Assembly: GCF_001425785.1 (NCBI RefSeq) | Contig: NZ_LMDI01000021.1 | Location: 1-64,000, forward strand | Direction: 5' to 3' | DNA length: 64,000 nucleotides | From: Rhizobacter sp. Root1221 | GTDB taxonomy: Bacteria; Pseudomonadota; Gammaproteobacteria; Burkholderiales; Burkholderiaceae_C | In this document: positions 37,866-45,674 of the stretch, piece after piece | Numbering within the stretch: the stretch's first letter is position 1 | Layout: the number at the start of each line of letters is the position of its first letter | Position numbers and translations under genes: made by a program | Notes under the pieces: generated by a model | Seen by the model: the letters and a program-made list of their open reading frames with translations, nothing else | What the model was told of the DNA's origin: nothing | The model's database searches: none

Positions 37866-39440
37866 ATGGTCAACACCACCCTCTTCCAGACGCTCAAGGG
37901 CGCCTTCCTGCCCGCGGCCACTGCGCGCAATGCCGCCGGTGCCCCGGCCCATGCGTTCACCCCCTGCCACCAGCTGGCGCAGCTCGCGGCCACCGGTTGC
38001 CTGTCGCGCACCTTCTACGCCAACGCCGAAGACCAGCTGGTCCAGGTGACGGCGCTCGCCCAGGCGGTGGATGCCACGTTCGTGGCGAAGACCGCGGTGC
38101 ATGCGCGTGAGGCCGGTCACATGAAGGACATGCCCGCGTTGCTGGCAGCCACGCTGGCGGTGCGCGACGTGGCGCTGCTGGCCCAGGTGTTCCCGCGTGT
38201 GGTGGACAACGGCAAGATGTTGCGCAACTTCGTGCAGATCGTGCGCAGCGGTGCCGTGGGGCGCAAGTCGCTGGGCTCGCGTCCGAAGAAGCTCGTGCAG
38301 CACTGGTTGCTGGCGGCCACCGAAAAGCAGCTGCTGAACGCCGCGGTAGGCAACACGCCGTCGCTGGCCGACGTGGTGAAGATGGTGCACCCGAAGCCCG
38401 CCGAAGCCTGGCGTGCGGCCTGGTTCGCCTGGCTCATCGGCAAGCCCGTGGACGAGGCGGCCCTGCCGCCGCTGACGCAGGCGTTCGAACGGTTCAAGCG
38501 CGACAGCGCCGCCGGTGGGGTGGGCGAGGTGCCCGGCGTGCCGTTCCAGATGCTGACCGCCTTGCCGCTGAACGCCGCCCAGTGGGCGCAGATCGCGCGC
38601 ACGGGGTCGTGGCAGATGGTGCGCCAGAACCTGAACACGTTCGCCCGCCAAGGGGTGTTCGCGATCCCCGGCATGGCCGAGACCGTGGCCGCCAAGCTGC
38701 GTGACCCGCAGGCCGTGGCGAAAGCGCGGGTGATGCCGTACCAGCTGATGGCCGCGTTCAAGGCCACGGGCGACGGCGTGCCCGCGGTGATCGGCGAGGC
38801 GCTGCAGGACGCCATGGAGCTGTCGGTGGCCAACGTGCCGGCGTTCGGCGGCCGGGTGGTGGTGTGCCCTGACGTGTCGGGTTCGATGGGTTCGGCCGTG
38901 ACGGGGCACCGTGGTTCCGCGACGTCCACCGTGCGGTGCATCGACGTGGCCGCCCTGGTGGCCGCGGCGGTGTTGCGGCAGAACCGCCTGGCGCGTGTGC
39001 TGCCATTCGAACGGGACGTGGTGAAGCTGTCGTTGAATGCCCGCGACTCGGTGATGACCAATGCCCAGGCACTGGCCAGCATCGGTGGGGGTGGCACCAA
39101 CTGCAGCGCGCCGCTGGCCTTGTTGAACCGCGAACGGGCGTTGGTGGACCTGGTGATCCTGGTCTCCGACAACGAATCGTGGATCGACGCCAACCGGTCG
39201 GGTGCGACGCAGACCGAGCGCGAATGGGCGGTGTTGAAGCAACGCAACCCGCACGCGCGCCTGGTGTGCATCGACATCCAGCCGAACGCGACCACCCAGG
39301 CTTTGGAGCAGCCCGACGTGATGAACGTGGGCGGGTTCTCCGACGCGGTGTTCACGATGGTGGCGAACTTCGTGGCAGGCAAGATGGACGCCGGACACTG
39401 GGTGGGCGGGATCGACAAGGTCTCGCTCGTGCCCCAGTAG
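37866..39440 (+). CDS. rsr: Rsr, bacterial Ro60 (TROVE domain) RNA-binding protein
   Basis: A 524-residue orthologue of Ro60, a HEAT-repeat ring with a vWA domain that binds Y RNAs and misfolded RNA ends. The TROVE part (1-340) includes GCLSRTFYANAEDQLVQVTA and FVQIVRSGAVGRKSLGSRPK followed by KLVQHWLL. The vWA domain starts GGRVVVCPDVSGSMGS with an intact DxSxS MIDAS motif, and continues with ASIGGGGTNCSAPLALL and LVILVSDNESWID. The ATG at 37866 follows AAGGAG (37850-37855) by ten bases. It is the first gene of the operon, just downstream of the sigma-54 promoter, and is followed by three Y-RNA-like genes and rtcBA. Confidence 0.96.
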   Translation: MVNTTLFQTLKGAFLPAATARNAAGAPAHAFTPCHQLAQLAATGCLSRTFYANAEDQLVQVTALAQAVDATFVAKTAVHAREAGHMKDMPALLAATLAVRDVALLAQVFPRVVDNGKMLRNFVQIVRSGAVGRKSLGSRPKKLVQHWLLAATEKQLLNAAVGNTPSLADVVKMVHPKPAEAWRAAWFAWLIGKPVDEAALPPLTQAFERFKRDSAAGGVGEVPGVPFQMLTALPLNAAQWAQIARTGSWQMVRQNLNTFARQGVFAIPGMAETVAAKLRDPQAVAKARVMPYQLMAAFKATGDGVPAVIGEALQDAMELSVANVPAFGGRVVVCPDVSGSMGSAVTGHRGSATSTVRCIDVAALVAAAVLRQNRLARVLPFERDVVKLSLNARDSVMTNAQALASIGGGGTNCSAPLALLNRERALVDLVILVSDNESWIDANRSGATQTEREWAVLKQRNPHARLVCIDIQPNATTQALEQPDVMNVGGFSDAVFTMVANFVAGKMDAGHWVGGIDKVSLVPQ

Positions 39441-39474
39441 CGGCGATTGAGCAGGAACAACCGATCACCGGTGT

Positions 39475-39528
39475 GTGGCGAATGCAGAAGGGACTACATC
39501 CAGCGTCTCCTCGAACCCTTGTCGCCAC
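39475..39528 (+). ncRNA. Y-RNA-like RNA 1 (minimal, no tRNA module)
   Basis: Lower stem GTGGCGA (39475-39481) pairs perfectly with TCGCCAC (39522-39528). An internal loop has ATGCA on the 5' side and GAACCCTTG on the 3' side. An upper stem GAAGGGAC / GTCTCCTC forms with one A-C mismatch and one G-U pair. The apical loop is only TACATCCAGC. The 5' segment GCGAATGCAG, the GGACTACA element and the 3' TTGTCGC are shared with the next two RNAs. The lower stem with conserved internal loop is the expected Ro60-binding part of a Y RNA. Confidence 0.6.
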
Positions 39529-39557
39529 CCGCCGGGGTCACCCGATGAATTGATTTC

Positions 39558-39650
39558 GCGCGAATGCAGGCAGGACTACATGGTGAGCCGTGGGGTTCGA
39601 ACCCCCAGCCGGCCAACCGGTCAGGCAACGTCTTGCCAATCTTGTCGCGC
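39558..39650 (+). ncRNA. Y-RNA-like RNA 2 (T-arm plus acceptor-like hairpin)
   Basis: Lower stem GCGCGA (39558-39563) pairs with TCGCGC (39645-39650). The internal loop is ATGCA / AATCTTG, and the upper stem GGCAGGAC (39569-39576) pairs with GTCTTGCC (39630-39637) including one G-U. The apical region carries a canonical tRNA T-arm: TGGGG, loop TTCGAAC, CCCCA (39591-39607). A small hairpin GCCGG / CCGGT with loop CCAA follows, where an acceptor stem would be. No D-arm is present. It appears to be a partial tRNA-mimic Y RNA between the minimal RNA 1 and the full module of RNA 3. Confidence 0.7.
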
Positions 39651-39666
39651 AACCTTTGTGATGCCC

Positions 39667-39795
39667 TGCTGCGAATGCAGGTGGAACTACAGACTCTTAA
39701 TCTCGTGGTCGCGGGTTCGAGTCCCGCCGGTCCCAAGTCAGGGGGACCGTAGCTCAGTGGTAGAGCACGACGTTTCACCCCTCCTTGTCGCAGCA
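39667..39795 (+). ncRNA. Y-RNA-like RNA 3, YrlA-type, with circularly permuted tRNA(Lys)-like module
   Basis: Lower stem TGCTGCGA (39667-39674) pairs perfectly with TCGCAGCA (39788-39795). The internal loop is ATGCA / CCTCCTTG, and upper stem GGTGGAAC (39680-39687) pairs with GTTTCACC (39772-39779). Inside lies a tRNA in permuted order: anticodon-loop 3' part CTCTTAA, stem strand TCTCG, variable TGGTC, T-arm GCGGG-TTCGAGT-CCCGC (39711-39727), acceptor strand CGGTCCC, linker AAGTCAGG, acceptor strand GGGACCG, TA, then D-arm GCTC-AGTGGTA-GAGC (39752-39766). The 3'-half resembles tRNA(Lys)-CUU. Salmonella YrlA is known to have a comparable tRNA-like module. A TTTTTT run (39807-39812) follows and then rtcB. 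Confidence 0.85.
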
Positions 39796-39825
39796 AGGCA
39801 TCGCTCTTTTTTGGAGAAGAACAAC

Positions 39826-41052
<1,227 letters not shown>

Positions 41053-41088
41053 CCCTTCACCCGCCGACAGAAGAAGAGAAACAACAAC

Positions 41089-42123
41089 ATGATCGAGATC
41101 GATGGATCCGCCGGTGAGGGCGGCGGGCAGATCCTGCGCACGTCGCTGGCCCTGTCCATGTGCACGGGCCAGCCCTTTTCGCTGACGCGCATCCGCGCCG
41201 GGCGCGCCAAGCCGGGCCTGATGCGCCAGCACCTGACGTGCGTGACGGCCGCGGCCGAGGTGTGCGGTGCCCGTGTGCTGGGCGCCGAGATGAACTCGCA
41301 GTCGTTGACCTTCGAACCGGGGCCGGTGCGGGCGGGCGACTACCGCTTCAACGTGGGCACGGCGGGCAGCTGCACGCTGGTGTTGCAGACCGTCTGGCCC
41401 GCCTTGCTGCTGGCAGGCGCCCCCAGCCGGCTGACGCTCGGCGGGGGCACGCACAACCCGATGGCGCCCCCGTTCCATTTCCTGGCGCGTTGTGTCGTGC
41501 CGCTGATGCGCAAGCTGGGTGCCAACGCCGACCTGACGCTGCGCCGCCTGGGGTTCTACCCCGCCGGGGGAGGCGAGATCGACGTGACGGTGTGGCCTGC
41601 CGCGCACACGCTGGCGCCGTTCGACGTGCTCGAACGGGGGCCGAAGGTCGATGCCCATGCCGAGTGCCTCGCGCCTGCGCTGCCGCGCTCGGTGGCGCAG
41701 CGCGAGTTGCAGCACGTGGGGGCCGCCATGGGTTGGCCGCCGGCGCAGTTGCGCGAGGTGCCCGTTCGCCAGAACGAGGGGCCCGGCAACGCGCTGATGG
41801 CGACCTTGGTGCACGAACACGTCACCGAGGTGTTCACGCAGTTCGGTGAAAAGGGTGTCAGCGCCGAACGGGTGGCAAAACACCTGGTGCGCGAGGTGCG
41901 TGAGTACCAGGCAAGCGACGCCGCCCTCGGGCCGCACCTGGCGGATCAATGGGCGTTGCCGCTGGCGCTGGCTGTTTGGCAGCGCGGGGGATCGGCAGCC
42001 TACACCTGCACGGCGTTGACCCCCCACACCACCACCAACTTCGACGTGATTGCGCGGTTCCTGCCGGTGCGGTTCACCACCGCGCCACGGGGGGCAGGGT
42101 GGCTGGTGACGGCACACGGGTAG
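41089..42123 (+). CDS. rtcA: RNA 3'-terminal phosphate cyclase RtcA
   Basis: Converts RNA 3'-phosphates to 2',3'-cyclic phosphates via an adenylated intermediate, providing ends for RtcB. The 344-residue length is standard. The N-terminal signature IDGSAGEGGGQILRTSLALS and the RAGRAKPGLMRQHLTCV segment are intact. GFYPAGGGEIDVTV matches the family mid-region motif, and the C-terminal GPHLADQWALPLALA contains the catalytic His in the family's HLADQ context. It is 36 bases downstream of rtcB on the same strand, and completes the rsr-Y RNA-rtcB-rtcA operon. Confidence 0.97.
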   Translation: MIEIDGSAGEGGGQILRTSLALSMCTGQPFSLTRIRAGRAKPGLMRQHLTCVTAAAEVCGARVLGAEMNSQSLTFEPGPVRAGDYRFNVGTAGSCTLVLQTVWPALLLAGAPSRLTLGGGTHNPMAPPFHFLARCVVPLMRKLGANADLTLRRLGFYPAGGGEIDVTVWPAAHTLAPFDVLERGPKVDAHAECLAPALPRSVAQRELQHVGAAMGWPPAQLREVPVRQNEGPGNALMATLVHEHVTEVFTQFGEKGVSAERVAKHLVREVREYQASDAALGPHLADQWALPLALAVWQRGGSAAYTCTALTPHTTTNFDVIARFLPVRFTTAPRGAGWLVTAHG

Positions 42124-42135
42124 GATCCGGACACC

Positions 42136-42456
42136 ATGCCCCAGTCCCTCCCCGAACTCGCCCAACGCCTGCAACAGTTCGCCGACGAACGCCACTGGGC
42201 GCCGTTCCATTCACCCAAGAACCTGGCGTCGGCGCTGGTGGTGGAGGCCGCTGAGCTGCTGGAACATTTCCAGTGGCTCACCGAAGACCAGAGCCGACAG
42301 CTCGGGGCCGGCCAGAAGCAGGCGGTGGCCCACGAGATGGCCGACGTGCTGCTCTACCTGGTGCAGCTGTCCACCGCCCTCGGCGTGGACCTGATGGCCG
42401 CGGCCGACGACAAGATGGTGCTCAACGCGCTGAAGTACCCGCCGGTCAGCCGCTGA
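42136..42456 (+). CDS. MazG-like nucleotide pyrophosphohydrolase
   Basis: A 106-residue all-helical NTP-PPase of the MazG-like (RS21-C6/YpjD) type. The Mg-binding helices are visible: ALVVEAAELLEHFQW (ExxE region) and AHEMADVLLYLVQLS (ExxD region). The N-terminus has RHWAPFHSPKNLAS, typical for enzymes acting on modified dNTPs or dCTP. It starts 12 bases after the rtcA stop, so it probably belongs to the same transcript. A house-cleaning or nucleotide-pool role beside RNA repair is possible but not shown. Confidence 0.9.
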   Translation: MPQSLPELAQRLQQFADERHWAPFHSPKNLASALVVEAAELLEHFQWLTEDQSRQLGAGQKQAVAHEMADVLLYLVQLSTALGVDLMAAADDKMVLNALKYPPVSR

Positions 42457-43276
42457 ACACGGCGTTGATGGCCTGGCCCGGCGCGGCGTCGGCGAAGCCG
42501 TCGAACCGGCCGTCTTCCGCGAGGGTCTTGGCCGCACGCATGAAACCGCCCCAGGCCGCACGCGCCAGCGCACCCCCCACGCTCACGCGGCGCACACCCA
42601 GTGCGGCGATGTCGGCGAGGGTGAGCGGGCTGGCCGAACCCACCAGCAGGTTCACCGGTTTCGGCGCCACCGCGGCCACCACGGCGGCGATTTCCTCGCG
42701 CGTGCGGATGCCGGGGGCGTAGAGGCAGTCGGCACCGGCCTCGGCGTAGGCTTTGAGGCGCTGGATCGTGTCGTCGAGGTCGGGCCGGCCCACGAAGAAG
42801 TTCTCGGCGCGCCCCACGAGCAGCGTGTCACCGCCCGCGGCATCGATGGCGCGGCGTGCGGCACGCAGGCGAGCCACGGCCTCGTCGAGCGGGCGGACGG
42901 GGTTGGCGGGGTCGCCGGTGGCGTCCTCGATCGACAACCCGGCCACGCCGGTCTCGATGGCCAGGCGCACGCTCTCGGCTACGCCTTGCGGGTCGGCCGC
43001 GAAACCGCTTTCGAAGTCGGCGTTCACCGGCAGGTGGGTGGCGCTGACCATCGTGCGCAGGTGGGCCAGCACGGTCTCGCGGTCCAGGTGGCCGTCGGGT
43101 TGGCCCAGCGACCAGGCGAAGCCGGCGCTGGTGGTGGCCAGGGCCTGGAAGCCAAGGCCTTGCAGGTAGCGGGCGCTGCCGGCATCCCACGGGTTCGGGA
43201 TCACGAAACAACCGGACTGGTGGAGCTGCTTGAACGCTTGCCGGCGTGCGGCCACGGTCGAGGGGGACAGGGTCAT
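42446..43276 (-). CDS. Isocitrate lyase/PEP mutase family protein
   Basis: A 276-residue member of the PEP mutase/isocitrate lyase superfamily (C-C or P-C bond lyases, often on 2-hydroxy/oxo acids). The barrel motifs are CFVIPNPWDAGSARYLQGLG, NADFESGFAADPQGVAESVR, AGLSIEDATGDP and AGADCLYAPGI. The usual KKCGH Cys motif of true isocitrate lyases is absent, as in the oxaloacetate decarboxylase/PEP-mutase-like branch. The start MTLSPSTVAARRQAF is preferred over an upstream extension with no homology. The stop overlaps that of the MazG-like gene by 11 bases (convergent). Confidence 0.9.
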   Translation of the reverse strand: MTLSPSTVAARRQAFKQLHQSGCFVIPNPWDAGSARYLQGLGFQALATTSAGFAWSLGQPDGHLDRETVLAHLRTMVSATHLPVNADFESGFAADPQGVAESVRLAIETGVAGLSIEDATGDPANPVRPLDEAVARLRAARRAIDAAGGDTLLVGRAENFFVGRPDLDDTIQRLKAYAEAGADCLYAPGIRTREEIAAVVAAVAPKPVNLLVGSASPLTLADIAALGVRRVSVGGALARAAWGGFMRAAKTLAEDGRFDGFADAAPGQAINAVFSG

Positions 43277-43295
43277 GGGAATCTCCGGAACGAGG

Positions 43296-43892
43296 TCAGG
43301 CGCGGGGCTTGTCGAGCTGCCACTGCAGGTGGGTGCGGACGGCCGGCCATTCGTCCTGCGTGATGCTGTAGACACACGTGTCGCGCAGTGTGCCGTTGGC
43401 CAGGCGCTGGTGGTTGCGCAACACCCCGTCGAGGCGGGCGCCGAGCCGCTCGATGGCGCGGCGGCTCTGGTGGTTCAGGAAGTGGGTGCGAAACTCGACG
43501 GCGATGGCCCCGCGTTCGAACGCGTGGGCGAGCAGCAGCAGTTTGCACTGGGTGTTGAACGGGCTGCGCTGTACCCGCGCGGCCGTCCAGGTGGAACCGA
43601 TCTCGGCGCGCTGGTTCACCGGGTCGATGTTCATGTAGGTCGTCATGCCCACCACGCGGCCGTCGGCGTCGCGGGTGGTGAACGGCACCATCGAGCCGGT
43701 GCGTTGCAGGCCCAGCCGGCGGGCGATTTCGGCGTGCATCGTGGCCGGGCTCGGCACGGTGGTGTACCAGAGCTTCCACAGTTCACCGTCGCCGGTGGCG
43801 GCGGCGAGTTCCGTTTCGTGCTCGGGGGTGAGCGGTTCGAGTGATGCGTACGGGCCGGCCAGGCGCACCGGTGAAAGCCACGGGGAGGTCAT
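43296..43892 (-). CDS. GNAT family N-acetyltransferase (RimJ-like)
   Basis: A 198-residue acetyltransferase of the RimJ/RimL group that acetylates protein or small-molecule amines. It shows LEPLTPEHETELAAAT at the N-terminus, the beta4 segment VVGMTTYMNIDPVNQRAEIG and the acetyl-CoA region FNTQCKLLLLAHAFERGAIA followed by VEFRTHFLNHQSRRAIERLG. GGGGAGG near the ATG supports the start. It lies 19 bases downstream of the PEP-mutase-like gene start on the same strand and is divergent from the MocR regulator, which may control it. Confidence 0.9.
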   Translation of the reverse strand: MTSPWLSPVRLAGPYASLEPLTPEHETELAAATGDGELWKLWYTTVPSPATMHAEIARRLGLQRTGSMVPFTTRDADGRVVGMTTYMNIDPVNQRAEIGSTWTAARVQRSPFNTQCKLLLLAHAFERGAIAVEFRTHFLNHQSRRAIERLGARLDGVLRNHQRLANGTLRDTCVYSITQDEWPAVRTHLQWQLDKPRA

Positions 43893-43988
43893 GCGATTTC
43901 CTGTCGAAGGGCGGGGAGATGCGTTAAGGTAGCCGCCGCGTGGTCCCAGGAAAAGTGCCACGATCCAAGCTTCTGATGGTGCCACGCG

Positions 43989-45473
43989 ATGCCCCAACCC
44001 CTCGCCGACGATTCCCTGGTGTTGATCGATGCCCCTCTGGACAAGGCGGGCGCACCGCTGCAGCGACAACTGCACGACCGGCTGAAGCAGGCCATCCTCG
44101 CGGGGCGTGTCACCCCGGGCAGCCGCTTGCCGGGGTCGCGTGTGCTGTCCGACGCGCTGTCGATCTCCCGCAACACCGTGACGGCCGTGTACGAACTGCT
44201 GGTGGCCGAGGGGTACGTGCAGTCCGACCGGCAGGGCACGCGGGTGGCGGCGCTGTCGCGTCCGCCGCTGCGGGTTGGCCGGGATGAACCCGCCGCCCCC
44301 GGCGTGGCCTCTCGCCTGTCGAACATCCGCACCATGGTGTCGCGCGGGCACACCACCGCGGCGCTGCGGCCCGGCGTACCGGCGCTCGCCCAGTTCCCGC
44401 TGGCCACCTGGCGGCGGGCGGTCGACCGCGCCATCCAGCAGGCCGGCCCGGCCGGGCTCGGCTACGGCGACCCGTTCGGCGCACCCGCGCTGCGCGCCGC
44501 CATCGCGCGCCACCTGGGCCTGTCGCGCGGGGTGCGCTGCACGCCGGCGCAGGTCGTGATCACCGAAGGGGCGCAGGAGGCCGTGGCGCTGTGCGCCAGG
44601 ATGCTGACCAATCCCGGCGACACGGCGTGGATCGAAGAACCGGGGTACCGTGGTGCGAAGGCGGCGATGCATGCCGCAGACCTGCACATCGTGCCGAAGC
44701 GGGTGGACGCCGAGGGCCTGGCCACCGGCGATGCGGACTGGGCCGCCCGCCCGCCGCGGCTCATCTACACGACGCCGTCGCACCAGTACCCGGCGGGTGC
44801 CGTGCTGTCGGTGCCTCGGCGCCTGGCGTTGATCGCGAAGGCGCGGCAGCACGGTGCGTGGATCATCGAGGACGACTACGACAGCGAGTTCCGGCACGCA
44901 GGGGAGTCCATCGCCGCGATGCAGGGCCTCGTCGACCATGCCCCGGTGCTGTACCTGGGCACCTTCAGCAAGACGATGTTCCCGTCGTTGCGTGTGGGTT
45001 TCATGGTGGTGCCCGAGGTGCTGCTGGCCCCGCTGTCACCACCGTTGAAGGAACTGCTCCGCGGCGGGCACCTGCACGAACAGCTGGCGCTGGCGGCCTT
45101 CATCGACAGCGGTGAATTCGGCCGGCACCTGGGCCGCATGCGGCGCCTGTACCGCGACCGGCAGCGGGGCCTGCGCGATGCGCTGACCCGCCACTTCAAG
45201 GTACCCCACACCCTCGAGGGCGGCCACTCGGGCATGCACCTGACGGTGCGGCTGGCCCCGCGGTTCCCGGACACGGCCATCGTCGAGGCCGCGGGCCGAT
45301 ACGGTATTTCGCCGGTGGCGCTGTCGGGCTTCGCGCTGCGCCCCTTGCCGGAAGACAACGGCCTCGTGCTCGGGTATGGCAACACCCCGGTCGAGTTGTA
45401 CGAGCCGCTGGTCAAGCGCCTGTCGCAACTGGTTCGGGCGGCCGAGACACCCGCACACAAAACCGGCCCCTAG
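43989..45473 (+). CDS. MocR/PdxR-type regulator (GntR HTH fused to aminotransferase fold)
   Basis: A 494-residue regulator. Residues 20-85 form the GntR winged helix (LQRQLHDRLKQAILAGRVTP then GSRLPGSRVLSDALSISRNT). Residues of about 120-480 form a fold-type I aminotransferase domain with YGDPFGAPALRAAIARHLGL and the PLP-lysine region LYLGTFSKTMFPSLRVGFMV, Lys in the TFSKT motif. Such proteins sense PLP or an amino acid. PdxR activates PLP synthesis in other bacteria, but there is no pdx gene here. Divergence from the GNAT gene (96 bases apart) suggests it controls that gene. Confidence 0.9.
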   Translation: MPQPLADDSLVLIDAPLDKAGAPLQRQLHDRLKQAILAGRVTPGSRLPGSRVLSDALSISRNTVTAVYELLVAEGYVQSDRQGTRVAALSRPPLRVGRDEPAAPGVASRLSNIRTMVSRGHTTAALRPGVPALAQFPLATWRRAVDRAIQQAGPAGLGYGDPFGAPALRAAIARHLGLSRGVRCTPAQVVITEGAQEAVALCARMLTNPGDTAWIEEPGYRGAKAAMHAADLHIVPKRVDAEGLATGDADWAARPPRLIYTTPSHQYPAGAVLSVPRRLALIAKARQHGAWIIEDDYDSEFRHAGESIAAMQGLVDHAPVLYLGTFSKTMFPSLRVGFMVVPEVLLAPLSPPLKELLRGGHLHEQLALAAFIDSGEFGRHLGRMRRLYRDRQRGLRDALTRHFKVPHTLEGGHSGMHLTVRLAPRFPDTAIVEAAGRYGISPVALSGFALRPLPEDNGLVLGYGNTPVELYEPLVKRLSQLVRAAETPAHKTGP

Positions 45474-45511
45474 AACAGGGTAACTCCCGATCCGTGGCGC
45501 TTCTCACGGAG

Positions 45512-45525
45512 TGGAATCGGTTCCA
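45512..45525. promoter_or_regulatory. LacI-type palindrome upstream of CBM56 enzyme
   Basis: TGGAATCGGTTCCA has 5-bp arms TGGAA / TTCCA around a central TCGG, the size and layout of LacI-family operators. It is about 150 bases before the CBM56 gene. Downstream, CGCACCCCGC (45582-45591) and GCGGGGTGCG (45597-45606) form a perfect 10-bp hairpin in the leader. Function is a guess from pattern. Confidence 0.35.
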
Positions 45526-45674
45526 TGATGTCGGTCCGGCGGCAACCGCTGCCGGAACCAGAGAGGCATCCCGCCCGTTCGCGCACCCCGCGGATGGCGG
45601 GGTGCGGGCGCGCGCGACCCGGCGCGTTTCCGATCCGAACGCCCGACGAGGCGTCCAACCGAAGGACACAACCC

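Noticed and set aside
39690-39779. Ordinary tRNA gene
   Set aside because: The halves are in reversed order and the acceptor ends are joined by a loop; there is no 5' end plus CCA-capable 3' end in normal order. It is a tRNA-like module inside a Y RNA.
39475-39825. N-terminal extension of rtcB through the intergenic region
   Set aside because: The stretch folds into three shared-motif RNAs and a good ribosome-binding site precedes the ATG at 39826, which gives the standard 408-residue protein.
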